Shown here piece after piece: positions 17,679 to 26,039 of a stretch of DNA of 64,000 nt. The notes beneath the pieces are model-generated. The model saw nothing but the letters and a program-made list of their open reading frames with translations. It was not told the DNA's origin and ran no database searches. Where the stretch lies: assembly GCA_944381935.1 (NCBI GenBank), contig CALWMN010000003.1, positions 124,001-188,000 on the forward strand, given 5' to 3'. The first letter of the stretch is position 1. Each line of letters begins with the position of its first letter. The position numbers were made by a program, and so were the translations under genes. The stretch comes from an uncultured Mediterraneibacter sp. (GTDB lineage Bacteria > Bacillota > Clostridia > Lachnospirales > Lachnospiraceae).

Positions 17679-18634
17679 CAGGGAAGAGGCGGGCAATTGG
17701 GATTGGAAATGGCTTGTCCCTGCCAGATGTCGTTCTCTTTCAAATACTGATGAAACCGGTTCAGGACCGTGCGCTTGGCACTCGTCCAAAGCGGAGCAAT
17801 AAGAAGCTCCTTTGGCCCGTCGCCGGTGAGCCGGTGTATGACGATATCAGGGTTCAGGTGCAAGATACATTTTCCAAGCATCTGGATATATTCCTCCATA
17901 TCCGGTGTATGGAATGGGGCACGGGCATATTCTTCTGCGAGATCTGTGCCCCGAAGTATGTGAAGAAGCTGGAGCTTGATCCCCTGGATATCCATATGGT
18001 TCAGATATCTGATGGTCTCAAGCATCATTTCCGGCGTCTCTCCGGGGAGATACAGGATCGTATGGACAATCACGGATATCCCAATATGGTGTAGATTATG
18101 GAGGGCAGCCTCAAACACGCTCAGCGGATATCCGCGACGGATATATGCGGCTGTCCCGGGATGGATGGTCTGGAGCCCGAGCTCGATCCAGACCGGTTTG
18201 ATCCGGTTTAGACGGTCCAGGAGTTCCAGGACATCGTCCCCAAGACAGTCCGGTCGGGTCGCGATGGACAGGATTTTCACGTCCGGGTCAGAGATCGCCT
18301 GGGTAAAAATACTCTCCAGATAACCCACAGGGGCGTATGTGTTGGTAAATGCCTGGAAGTACGCGATGAAAGAGCGGACAGGACGCTTTGCCTGAACCTC
18401 AGCCTTTCCGCGGGCGATCTGTTGGGGGATGGAAAGCAGGGAAGACCCGGCAAAATCTCCGGAACCCTTTGCGCTGCAGAAGATGCATCCCCCGGTTCCT
18501 GCGCTGCCGTCCCGGTTGGGGCAGGTCATTGCGCCGTTCAGAGTGATCTTATAGACTTTTTCTTGAAAATTCTGTTTCAAATACGAGTCCAGGGAGTAAT
18601 AGCGCCTCCCATTCCAGAGTTCTCTGTAAACCAT
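17678..18634 (-). CDS. Radical SAM protein, TIGR01212/YhcC family
   Basis: A 318-residue radical SAM protein of the YhcC family. The cluster motif is atypical in spacing, CPNRDGSAGTGGCIFCS (first Cys about residue 38, then CxxC), which is characteristic of this family. IELGLQT and the LPGETPEMM strand also match. The substrate of the family is uncertain; a tRNA or cofactor modification role has been suggested for relatives. AAGGAG lies 9 bases before the ATG. It is convergent with the fumarase operon. Confidence 0.85.
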   Translation of the reverse strand: MVYRELWNGRRYYSLDSYLKQNFQEKVYKITLNGAMTCPNRDGSAGTGGCIFCSAKGSGDFAGSSLLSIPQQIARGKAEVQAKRPVRSFIAYFQAFTNTYAPVGYLESIFTQAISDPDVKILSIATRPDCLGDDVLELLDRLNRIKPVWIELGLQTIHPGTAAYIRRGYPLSVFEAALHNLHHIGISVIVHTILYLPGETPEMMLETIRYLNHMDIQGIKLQLLHILRGTDLAEEYARAPFHTPDMEEYIQMLGKCILHLNPDIVIHRLTGDGPKELLIAPLWTSAKRTVLNRFHQYLKENDIWQGQAISNPNCPPLP

Positions 18635-18784
18635 CCGTCATAACTCCTTTGTTTTGAGCTGTTCTTTGCACTATTTCAAAAAGTTTGCAGTGTTTATCAT
18701 AACATTGCATTGCTTTCTATACAAGAGGAAGGGACAGAATGTACCAGGTTTTTGAAGGGATGCAATTGTTCTGAAAAATACCGC

Positions 18785-18813
18785 TTGACAGGTTTCCTTG
18801 CAACAGACACAAT
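18785..18813 (+). promoter_or_regulatory. Predicted promoter of cbiG
   Basis: TTGACA (18785-18790) and CACAAT (18808-18813) are separated by 17 bases, 33 bases before the cbiG start. The region 18635-18846 shows no cobalamin riboswitch, so cbiG does not appear to be under local B12 control. Confidence 0.5.
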
Positions 18814-18846
18814 ATATGACAGGAAAGAAAATCCCCGGAGGATATC

Positions 18847-19956
18847 ATGTCAGAGATGAGAACGAGAATGATTCTATTCAGCTTTACCCGTGCAGGCACT
18901 GACCTGAACCGCAGATTATGCAGATATTTCAGAGAAAGCGGCAGGGCGTATGAGTCGTATACGGTAAAGAAATATGCGGATGCGGGTCCTGAAACAGGAG
19001 AAACGGCGCCGCTGCCGGAAGATATGGGGCAGTTTATCAAAGAGCGCTGGGGAAGGGATGCCTTTCTCTTTATCGGCGCAGCGGGAATCGCGGTACGTTT
19101 CATTGCCCCGTGGGTGAGAGACAAGTTTACAGATTCCCCTGTCCTTGTGGCAGATGAAGCGGGACGCCATATCATTCCCATACTTTCAGGCCACATGGGA
19201 GGGGCAGCAGAGCTTGCGGATGAGATTGCGGGAGTGACCGGAGCTGAGGCAGTGCATACGACAGCAACAGACGTAAAGGGGAAATTTGCCCCTGATATGT
19301 TCGCAAAAAGAAGCGGATTATATATTACGGACCGGAAGGCGGCGAAGGAAGCGGCAGCGGCAGCCCTGGAGGGAGAGCGCATTGCCTTCCTGCCGGAATA
19401 CGGGAATTATGAAATGGAAGGCAGGATTCCCGATGAAATTATTCTGTGCCATACAGAGGAAGAGGCAGGACGGTATCCCTTTCGGATCATAATGACGGAC
19501 CGTGATATGCAGACAGACGGCAGGACGCTGATCCTGAAACCGAGAAATGTGACAGCCGGGATCGGCTGCAGGAGAGGGATACGCCCGGAGGTTCTGGAAG
19601 CGGGACTGGAAAGCATCCTGGCAGAACAGCACCTGACCATGGAACAGGTGGAGAGGATTGCCAGCATTGATTTGAAGAAGGATGAGCCGGCGATCAGGGC
19701 CCTGGCGGAAAATTACAGGATTCCATTCCTTACTTTTCCAGCGGATGAGCTTAAGAAGACCGGGACGGTTACACAGAGCTCTCTGTTTGTGGAAGAGACA
19801 GTGGGAGTGGATAACGTATGCGAGAGGGCAGCAATGCGCTCCTGCAGGAACGGGAGCCTGGTTCAGGGGAAAAGCATCCGGGATTCGATGACAGCGGCTC
19901 TGGTGAGGCGGACGGTGGTATTGCGATGGGATGACATGCGGGAAGAGAAAGAGTAA
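18847..19956 (+). CDS. cbiG: Cobalt-precorrin-5A hydrolase CbiG
   Basis: CbiG opens the delta-lactone ring of cobalt-precorrin-5A, releasing acetaldehyde, in the anaerobic cobalamin pathway. The protein has 369 residues. The N-terminal region has FIGAAGIAVRFIAPWVRDKFTDSPVLVADEAGRHIIPILSGHMGGAAELA, the middle is variable, and the C-terminal domain starts with GIGCRRG (about residue 239). It stands alone, with its own promoter and terminator, about 14 kb from the main cobalamin cluster at 34369; it is usually within such clusters. Confidence 0.93.
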   Translation: MSEMRTRMILFSFTRAGTDLNRRLCRYFRESGRAYESYTVKKYADAGPETGETAPLPEDMGQFIKERWGRDAFLFIGAAGIAVRFIAPWVRDKFTDSPVLVADEAGRHIIPILSGHMGGAAELADEIAGVTGAEAVHTTATDVKGKFAPDMFAKRSGLYITDRKAAKEAAAAALEGERIAFLPEYGNYEMEGRIPDEIILCHTEEEAGRYPFRIIMTDRDMQTDGRTLILKPRNVTAGIGCRRGIRPEVLEAGLESILAEQHLTMEQVERIASIDLKKDEPAIRALAENYRIPFLTFPADELKKTGTVTQSSLFVEETVGVDNVCERAAMRSCRNGSLVQGKSIRDSMTAALVRRTVVLRWDDMREEKE

Positions 19957-19967
19957 GAATGAGGCAG

Positions 19968-20016
19968 GCAGGGAGCCATGTTTGGATAAAAGCACGGTTT
20001 CCTGTTTCTTTTTTTG
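19968..20016 (+). terminator. Rho-independent terminator after cbiG
   Basis: GCAGGGAGCC (19968-19977) pairs with GGTTTCCTGT (19996-20005), including G-U pairs, and is followed by TTCTTTTTTT. It separates cbiG from the ECF sigma operon. Confidence 0.7.
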
Positions 20017-20088
20017 AATCCGTGATCATTTTACCTGTGCCGGACCGTTATATCAGATAGAGAGTGCTCTTTAGGAGGATACAAAAGC

Positions 20089-20679
20089 TTGACGCGCGAA
20101 GATGAAATATTCAAGAAACTGAAAAGAGGGGACAAAAGCGGCATTGAGGATCTGGTGCGGATGTATTATGACGATATTCTTTGGTATTGCCGCTTCCGCG
20201 TGCCGGACCGTGCGGCAGCCGAGGATGCAGTGCAGGAAACCTTCCTGAAGGTATTCCGGCATCTGGATACCTACAGGCACAGGGGAAAATTCCGTGCCTT
20301 TTTATACCAGGTGGCAGCGAATACGTGTATTGATACCTGCCGGAAAAGAAGGTGGGATTCCCTGGAAGAGGAGGTCCCAAGCCGCCGCAGGGAAATCGAA
20401 GAAAAGGAAGAGGAGGAAGATTTTCTCCGCATGATACGCTCCCTTCCTCCGGGGCTGGGAGAGATCGTTTTCCTGCGGTTCTCCCAGGAGCTTAAGCTTC
20501 GGGAGATCGCTGAGCTGACAGACACGCCGCTTCGGACGGTGCAGTCCAGGCTGCGCAGGGCACTTAAGCTTCTGAAAACAGGTCTGGAAAGTGTAGATGA
20601 AAATAGGAAAGGAGGGGCAAAAGATGTGGAAAACGGCAGAGAAAAGAGAGATGGAAAGAAGGCTGAAAAAAGGGTTTGA
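20089..20679 (+). CDS. ECF-type RNA polymerase sigma factor
   Basis: Extracytoplasmic-function sigma-70 factor, 196 residues. Region 2 spans about residues 15-85 (DLVRMYYDDILWYCR, AEDAVQETFLKVFRHLDTYR). Region 4 spans about 110-160 (LPPGLGEIVFLRFSQELKLREIAELTDTPLRTVQSRLRRALKLL, a helix-turn-helix). The TTG start at 20089 has AGGAGG 10 bases upstream. A lysine/arginine-rich tail of about 30 residues overlaps the next gene. It probably directs its own operon with the membrane protein and ABC exporter that follow. Confidence 0.92.
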   Translation: MTREDEIFKKLKRGDKSGIEDLVRMYYDDILWYCRFRVPDRAAAEDAVQETFLKVFRHLDTYRHRGKFRAFLYQVAANTCIDTCRKRRWDSLEEEVPSRRREIEEKEEEEDFLRMIRSLPPGLGEIVFLRFSQELKLREIAELTDTPLRTVQSRLRRALKLLKTGLESVDENRKGGAKDVENGREKRDGKKAEKRV

Positions 20680-21430
20680 ACAGGAGAAAAGGCGTGTAAT
20701 TGCCGGGGAATGTGAAGTGCAGAAGACGGTATGCATTGCCCAGGCTGCATACGAAGCGGCAGGAGCGGGCAAAAGGAGGATGAGATTTTGCGGACTGTTA
20801 AGAAGCCAGATCCGATATATCGGCGTCATAGCCTGGGGAGGCCAGGCAGCGCTGTTTATAGTGCTGGCGCTGTTCTTTCGGACTGTTTCGGGATCGCTGG
20901 AAGAACCGGAAATGATTTTTTTCATGCGGAGGATGCCGGAGTGCCTCTGTGCTGTGGGATTGCTCTCGGCATGGAGTTGTGTCCCGTTTCTGTTCCGCTC
21001 CTTTAGGTGGAAAATGGCAGAGGTGGAGACGGCAGCGTATTTTTCTATGGTTCGCCTGAGGCTGGCGCAGCTTGTGATTGTGGAGGGCGGAGCGTTTCTC
21101 ATAGCGGCAGGAGTCACAGGGATTGTAGTGCTCGCCAGCCTGATCAGGGTACGTGAGGCGATATCCTGTATCGGGATTCCCTTTCTGGTTTTTGGAAGCT
21201 GTATTTTGTATTTCCTGAGAAAAGGAAAGGGGGAGCTGTTTTTGCGCAAGTGTACGGCGGCAGGGATCACGATCATGATCATGTTTGTGACCGGCAGGAA
21301 GCTCGGAGCGGAGCTGGGAATTGAACTGAAGGGGAATACGGCATGGCTCCTGTGCGCGGCAGCGGCGGCGATATGGGGGTATCAGGTATGGAAGATCAAG
21401 AAGGAGGAAAGCAGATGGAGCTTAGCATAA
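20624..21430 (+). CDS. Membrane protein, possible anti-sigma or sensor partner of the ECF factor
   Basis: A 268-residue protein I cannot assign to a named family. A charged N-terminal cytoplasmic segment (about residues 1-65) precedes roughly six hydrophobic segments. GGAGGGG lies 6 bases before the ATG at 20624, inside the sigma gene's end. Its position directly after an ECF sigma gene, with overlap, is where anti-sigma factors usually lie. No zinc-binding HxxxCxxC motif is seen, so that role is only inferred. Confidence 0.6.
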   Translation: MWKTAEKREMERRLKKGFEQEKRRVIAGECEVQKTVCIAQAAYEAAGAGKRRMRFCGLLRSQIRYIGVIAWGGQAALFIVLALFFRTVSGSLEEPEMIFFMRRMPECLCAVGLLSAWSCVPFLFRSFRWKMAEVETAAYFSMVRLRLAQLVIVEGGAFLIAAGVTGIVVLASLIRVREAISCIGIPFLVFGSCILYFLRKGKGELFLRKCTAAGITIMIMFVTGRKLGAELGIELKGNTAWLLCAAAAAIWGYQVWKIKKEESRWSLA

Positions 21431-22293
21431 AAGGGCTGACAAAGCAGTTTAAGGATAAGATGGCGGTAGACCATGCGACACTTACAGTGACGCCGGGAGT
21501 CTGGGGGCTTTTAGGAGCGAACGGCGCGGGAAAGACAACGCTTATGCGCATGGTGGCAGGCCTGGTCAGACCGACGGAAGGAACCGTGGAGTATGGTGGC
21601 GTACGGATTGGGACACTGGGGGAGGCGTACAGGGATATCTTCGGATACCTGCCGCAGGAATTTGGGTTTTACCCGGAATTTACGGTCTGGGATTACCTGG
21701 ATTATATCGCGGCTCTCAAGGGGATACCCCGGAAGGAGGCGGCGGATAAGATCGAAAGGCTTCTTGCCACGTTCGGTCTTTTGGATGTGAAACGGAAAAA
21801 GATTGCCAAATTGTCCGGCGGGATGAAACGTCGGGTCGGGATTGCGCAGGCGCTCTTAAATGAACCGGAGATACTGATCCTGGATGAGCCGACCAGCGGC
21901 CTCGATCCCGGAGAGCGTGTGAAATTCAGAAACCTGCTCTCAGAGTTTGCGGCAGACCGTATTGTACTGATTTCCACGCATATCGTATCAGACGTGGAAT
22001 ATATCGCATCGCGCAATGCGATCATGAAGGACGGGAAGATCATTGCCGTGGGGACAACAGAGGAGCTGATCCGCCAGATTGAGCATAAAGTATGGTCGGC
22101 GAAGATCCCGGAATATGACCTTCACCGCTGCGGGCAGGAAGCGCGGATCGTCAGCATCCGCAATGAGGCGGATCAGATGGTGTCCGTCCGGTATCTGGCT
22201 GAAACTCCGGTTATCCGGGATTCCCGGGAGTGCACGCCCAGGCTGGAGGACCTGTATTTGTGGCTGTTTCCAGAAGAAGGAGAGGTGAGATAG
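21415..22293 (+). CDS. ABC transporter ATP-binding protein
   Basis: A 292-residue ABC ATPase of the drug/bacitracin-export type. Walker A is GANGAGKTT (about residue 38), the signature is LSGGMKRRVGIAQALL (about 133) and Walker B is EILILDEPTSGLDPGE (about 152), with the switch His in LISTHIVSD. A C-terminal extension of about 80 residues follows. AAGGAGG precedes the ATG at 21415, which lies within the end of the membrane protein gene. It pairs with the ABC-2 permease downstream. Confidence 0.9.
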   Translation: MELSIKGLTKQFKDKMAVDHATLTVTPGVWGLLGANGAGKTTLMRMVAGLVRPTEGTVEYGGVRIGTLGEAYRDIFGYLPQEFGFYPEFTVWDYLDYIAALKGIPRKEAADKIERLLATFGLLDVKRKKIAKLSGGMKRRVGIAQALLNEPEILILDEPTSGLDPGERVKFRNLLSEFAADRIVLISTHIVSDVEYIASRNAIMKDGKIIAVGTTEELIRQIEHKVWSAKIPEYDLHRCGQEARIVSIRNEADQMVSVRYLAETPVIRDSRECTPRLEDLYLWLFPEEGEVR

Positions 22294-23562
22294 ATGAGAG
22301 TATATCAGGCGGAATTAAAGAGAATCTTAAAGACCAGATCTGTGCAGATCCTGCTCATCGCAGCCATTCTCGTCAGTGCGCTGCTTGCGTATTTCCCTGC
22401 CACATTCCTGGGATATGTCTATGAGGATGAGAGAGGGCAGGAGGTCACTTTAAACGGCAGGGACGCCCTGCCGATAATAAAGGAGAGGCAGGGGCAGTAC
22501 CAGGGGAAGATTACCCAGGAGAAGCTTGCCGAAGCGCTGGAACAGTATCAGGAATTTGCCGCAGGGTACGAGGGAGGACTTCCGAATGGGATCTATGATG
22601 AGAGAGTGGGCACAGTGGATTCTTTTGCCCATGTGTATAATATCAGCAAACTGCTCTCCAGGATGCAGGAAGTAAACGCGGACCCAAAGACAGGGATCGC
22701 CCCGGCAGCGGAGGATCTGGCAAAAGAGCAGGCAGAAAATTTCTATGGACAGTGCAGGCAGCATGTGCGGGACCTGATCTATCTGGAGAACGGGCATGGA
22801 GAGAAGGTTGATGCCGCCGTCGCCCAGGCGGAAAAACTGTATGCGAGGGCAGAGACGCCCTTTACCTATTTTCCCGGGATAGGGGCGAACGGAGTCGAAT
22901 ATGAAGGGCTCTGTGTGCTCTTCCTGGTGCTGATCGGCACGGTGATTCTGGCGCCGCTGTTTGCAGGCGACAGGCAGACGCAGGCGGACCAGATCATGAA
23001 GTGTACAAAACATGGAAAACGCCGCCTTGCAGCGTGCAGGATACTGTCGGGCCTGACGATCGTGACTGTGATGTATGCCGTTGGGATCACGTTATTCCTT
23101 GTGCTTATGAACACATCATTCGGATGGGAGAGCCTGGCGTCCTCTGTGCAGATCGTGATCAGCGCCGCGATATTCCTTCCGGTGACGATGGGAGAGCTGG
23201 AACTGATCATCGCGGCAGGCGGCTATGTCACGCTGCTTGCGACAATGGCTTTTACCCTGTTCTTGTCGGGCAGGATGAAAAGTGTTTTTGCTGCGGCGGT
23301 CACGTCATTCATTTTCCTGTTTCTCCCGACTGTATGCTATATGATATTTGACGGAAATGTAAGGAACTGGATCTGCGGTATCCTCCCGTCAGGAGGTACA
23401 GGGCTGATGAACAGCTTCACCTACGCCGTGATGGATACAAAGTTCGCCTTTGCGGGAAACACGGCAGTGTGGACGCCATATCTGATGATGGCATCGGCAG
23501 CCGCAGAGACGCTCCTTTTTATCCCGCTGACAGCGGCAGGGTGGTGCCGGAGGAGGTCCTAA
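22294..23562 (+). CDS. ABC-2 type transporter permease
   Basis: A 422-residue membrane protein starting directly after the ATPase stop. It has one N-terminal membrane segment (about residues 17-36), a large soluble, probably extracytoplasmic domain (about 40-205), and about five further segments. This layout is typical of ABC-2 exporters with an extracellular loop. The substrate is unknown; the ECF factor in front suggests a stress- or envelope-responsive exporter. Confidence 0.8.
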   Translation: MRVYQAELKRILKTRSVQILLIAAILVSALLAYFPATFLGYVYEDERGQEVTLNGRDALPIIKERQGQYQGKITQEKLAEALEQYQEFAAGYEGGLPNGIYDERVGTVDSFAHVYNISKLLSRMQEVNADPKTGIAPAAEDLAKEQAENFYGQCRQHVRDLIYLENGHGEKVDAAVAQAEKLYARAETPFTYFPGIGANGVEYEGLCVLFLVLIGTVILAPLFAGDRQTQADQIMKCTKHGKRRLAACRILSGLTIVTVMYAVGITLFLVLMNTSFGWESLASSVQIVISAAIFLPVTMGELELIIAAGGYVTLLATMAFTLFLSGRMKSVFAAAVTSFIFLFLPTVCYMIFDGNVRNWICGILPSGGTGLMNSFTYAVMDTKFAFAGNTAVWTPYLMMASAAAETLLFIPLTAAGWCRRRS

Positions 23563-23596
23563 AAAGCGTATTTTGGGAGAGTTTTCCATATATCCC

Positions 23597-23626
23597 TTGT
23601 CAGAGAATGGCTTTTTCCATTACAAT
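23597..23626 (+). promoter_or_regulatory. Predicted promoter of the aromatic-acid-exporter-like gene
   Basis: TTGTCA (23597-23602) and TACAAT (23621-23626) with an 18-base spacer lie in the gap after the ABC permease. Confidence 0.5.
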
Positions 23627-23675
23627 ACAATAGGAAGAGCAGATGTTAGAAAAAGGGAGGATATGGGAGGCTGCA

Positions 23676-24698
23676 GTGAATGTAAAAACAAAAAAAGAAT
23701 GGAAAAAACTTCTTCTTCAGACGCTGAAGATCGCGGTGGGGAGCAGTGTGGCAATCTTTATCGCCCAATATCTCGGACTTGAGTATGGGGTGTCTGCGGG
23801 CAGCATTACCCTTCTCACGCTTGTGACAACAAAGTGGGAGACCGTGAAACTCTCTTTGTGCCGCCTGATCACATTTGTGATTACAGTGGTGCTTGCGGGG
23901 ATCACGATAGGGCCGATGGAGAGCGGATGGGTTGCATACGGCATTTTTGTCTTTCTGTTAATCGGTGTCTGCCATCTGCTTGGATGGCAGGCGACCATAT
24001 CGGTCAATTCAGTTATCGGGACACATTTTCTGATGTCAGAGGATTTTGGCTTTGATTTTATTTTCAATGAATTTCTGCTCGTATTGATCGGGATTACCAT
24101 TGCCGTGATCCTGAATCTGTTCTATGACTATAGACACCAGAAGAACGGATTGGTCCGCAGCATGCGCTACACGGAAAGCCGGCTTCAGGCGATCCTCGGG
24201 AAAATGGCAGCATATCTGGCAGGGGAGGAGCTGCCGCGGAGTGTGTGGGATGACATACGGAAGCTGGAGGGAGAACAGGAGGAATTTGTGCGTGACGCCT
24301 GTGAGTACCAGGATAATACTTTTCATTCCCATCCGGGATATTACATCGATTATTTTGAGATGCGGCTCAAACAGGTCGGGATCCTCCACAATCTGCACTA
24401 TGAGATCAAAAAGATCCGCAACATGCCCCGGCAGGCAAAGATTATCTCAGAGTATATTGTATATATGGCGCAATATGTGGTAGAGACCAATTCACCGGAT
24501 GAACAGATACAAAAGCTGGAAGGAATTTTTGAAGAAATGCAAAGAGAACCTCTTCCGGTGACGAGAGAGGAATTTGAAGGCAGGGCGGTTCTATATCATA
24601 TCCTGATGGATCTGGAAGAATTTCTTGTTTTTAAAAAAAGATTTGTAGAGGGACTGGATGAGGGGCAGAAAGAAAGGTACTGGAAAAAGGAAAAATAG
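23676..24698 (+). CDS. Aromatic acid exporter/FUSC-like membrane protein
   Basis: A 340-residue protein. The N-terminal half has about five closely spaced membrane segments (LKIAVGSSVAIFIAQYLGLEYGVSAGSITLLTLV is characteristic of DUF939/ArAE-like proteins). The C-terminal half is soluble, helical and charged (about residues 145-340). Related proteins are annotated as aromatic acid exporters; the real substrate is unknown. The GTG at 23676 has GGGAGG 5 bases upstream; an in-frame ATG at 23643 with a weaker site would add 11 residues. Confidence 0.78.
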   Translation: MNVKTKKEWKKLLLQTLKIAVGSSVAIFIAQYLGLEYGVSAGSITLLTLVTTKWETVKLSLCRLITFVITVVLAGITIGPMESGWVAYGIFVFLLIGVCHLLGWQATISVNSVIGTHFLMSEDFGFDFIFNEFLLVLIGITIAVILNLFYDYRHQKNGLVRSMRYTESRLQAILGKMAAYLAGEELPRSVWDDIRKLEGEQEEFVRDACEYQDNTFHSHPGYYIDYFEMRLKQVGILHNLHYEIKKIRNMPRQAKIISEYIVYMAQYVVETNSPDEQIQKLEGIFEEMQREPLPVTREEFEGRAVLYHILMDLEEFLVFKKRFVEGLDEGQKERYWKKEK

Positions 24699-24752
24699 CA
24701 GAAGGGAGCATAGTTGTAGTTTCCTTCTGCTACTGAAGAAATTTTACAAAAA

Positions 24753-24788
24753 GGTCAGCTGTTTTAACAGAACAGCCGATCTTTTTTT
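24753..24788 (+). terminator. Rho-independent terminator
   Basis: GGTCAGCTGTT (24753-24763) pairs with AACAGCCGATC (24771-24781), one mismatch and one G-U pair, followed by seven Ts. A second inverted repeat just upstream (TAGCAGAAGG / CCTTCTGCTA, about 24697-24733) lacks a T-run. Both follow the exporter-like gene. Confidence 0.82.
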
Positions 24789-24828
24789 GTTGATAATGTC
24801 CAAATATTTTTTTTGAGAAGAAAATAAG

Positions 24829-24883
24829 TTGACTAAAATGATGATCTGTGTTAAAAAGTAATTAACAAAAACGTTTTTGGAAA
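24829..24883 (+). promoter_or_regulatory. Promoter and autoregulatory operator of the LacI-type gene
   Basis: TTGACT (24829-24834) and TAAAAA (24852-24857) are spaced by 17 bases. Just downstream, CAAAAACGTTTTTG (24866-24879) is a perfect 14-bp palindrome with the central CG typical of LacI/GalR operators. Its right half, GTTTTTGGAAA, is repeated in the operator before the sugar-binding-protein gene. This position would let the regulator repress its own gene. Confidence 0.65.
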
Positions 24884-24901
24884 TACGGAAAGGGAACATG
24901 T

Positions 24902-25921
24902 ATGACGGCGACGATTCAGGACGTGGCAAGGGCGGCGGGGGTTTCGGTAGGCACAGTTTCAAGAGCCATGAATGACTATTCGGATATCAGTGCAAAGACA
25001 AGGGAACGTATCCTGGAAGTGGCGAAGGAGATGAACTACCGGCCGAATCTCGTGGCGAAGAGCCTTTCGTCGAAGCATTCAAGGAGTATTGCGGTGATCC
25101 TCTCGGGGTTCCTTGAGGATGTAATGTTCAATGATTTTGAGACGATGCTCATGAAAGGGTGTTACCAGTTCGCGATCGAGCATGATCTGGACATCTCAAT
25201 GTACGTGATCAATACGAAAACGCAGACGGAAAAGAGTTATGAACAGCTCTGCTATGAACATAATATCGCAGGAGCCGTCATTTTCGGGCTGAAGAATACA
25301 GATCCGTATTTTAAAAGCCTGGAGGAGAGCAATAAGCCCTGCGTGACGATTGATGTGGAAGTAGGGGGTGAGAATGTCAGCAATGTCACGAACGATCATG
25401 TGGCGGCATTTGACGAACTCACGCAGTACCTGATCGATCAGGGGCACAAAAGGATTGCCCTGGTCAGCGGGAGGAAGAACGCTGCAGTCACGGTACAGCG
25501 GTTTGAGGGCGCGATGAACGCGATGAAAAGAAATGGTCTGGAGCTGCCCAAAGAGTGGGTTATCTATACAAATTTTTTGAAAGACGAGGCAGACTCAGAG
25601 GTTGAAAAGTTCCTGAAGGAACACGGTGAAGCCGGTGTGACAGCATTTCTGTGTATGAGCGATATGCTGGCCATCGGAACAATAGAAGCGCTGAAAAAAT
25701 CCGGTTACCGGGTGCCGGACGATTATTCGGTAGTGGGATATGACGGCATATACGTCACAGAACACACGGACCCGAAGATCACAACAGTAGATCAGAATAT
25801 TAAGGATAAGGGATATGAGGCCGCTCATCTCCTGTATGATATGATCGAAGGAATACGCCCGGCGCAGGATCTTATACTTCCGCACAGTCTCGTGATACGC
25901 GACAGTGTGAAGAAAGTGTGA
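24902..25921 (+). CDS. LacI family transcriptional regulator
   Basis: A 339-residue repressor. The N-terminal helix-turn-helix is TIQDVARAAGVSVGTVSRAMND (about residues 3-24), followed by the hinge NYRPNLVAKSLSSKHS and a periplasmic-binding-protein-like effector domain (about 60-335). It lies just upstream of a sugar ABC operon and both carry matching palindromes. It most likely regulates itself and that operon in response to the imported alpha-glucoside or a product. Confidence 0.93.
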   Translation: MTATIQDVARAAGVSVGTVSRAMNDYSDISAKTRERILEVAKEMNYRPNLVAKSLSSKHSRSIAVILSGFLEDVMFNDFETMLMKGCYQFAIEHDLDISMYVINTKTQTEKSYEQLCYEHNIAGAVIFGLKNTDPYFKSLEESNKPCVTIDVEVGGENVSNVTNDHVAAFDELTQYLIDQGHKRIALVSGRKNAAVTVQRFEGAMNAMKRNGLELPKEWVIYTNFLKDEADSEVEKFLKEHGEAGVTAFLCMSDMLAIGTIEALKKSGYRVPDDYSVVGYDGIYVTEHTDPKITTVDQNIKDKGYEAAHLLYDMIEGIRPAQDLILPHSLVIRDSVKKV

Positions 25922-25944
25922 GGTCAGAAGGCGCAAAAGTGAGA

Positions 25945-25966
25945 AAAGCGGAGAACCGCTTTTTTT
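25945..25966 (+). terminator. Terminator after the LacI-type gene
   Basis: AAAGCGG (25945-25951) and CCGCTTT (25956-25962) pair around an AGAA loop, and the T-run extends through 25966. It separates the regulator from the sugar operon. Confidence 0.7.
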
Positions 25967-25974
25967 CAGACACA

Positions 25975-25996
25975 TTTCCAAAAACGTTTTCGGAAA
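25975..25996 (+). promoter_or_regulatory. Palindromic operator of the sugar operon
   Basis: A 22-bp palindrome with 20 of 22 symmetric positions: TTTCC-AAAAACGTTTT-CGGAAA. It shares the AAAACGTTTT core and GGAAA flank with the site in front of the regulator gene, so the LacI-type protein probably binds both. I could not pick out a confident -35/-10 pair here. Confidence 0.65.
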
Positions 25997-26039
25997 CGCG
26001 GGAAAACGAAGCGGACGAACAGTGAAAGGAGAGATTATT

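Noticed and set aside
18635-18846. A cobalamin riboswitch in front of cbiG
   Set aside because: No B12-box, CACTG or GGGAAGG core elements could be found; only a sigma-A promoter is supported.
24840-24880. A second Rex site before the LacI-type gene (GTTAA...TTAAC)
   Set aside because: The half-sites are separated by about seven bases instead of four and the outer TTG/CAA bases do not match.
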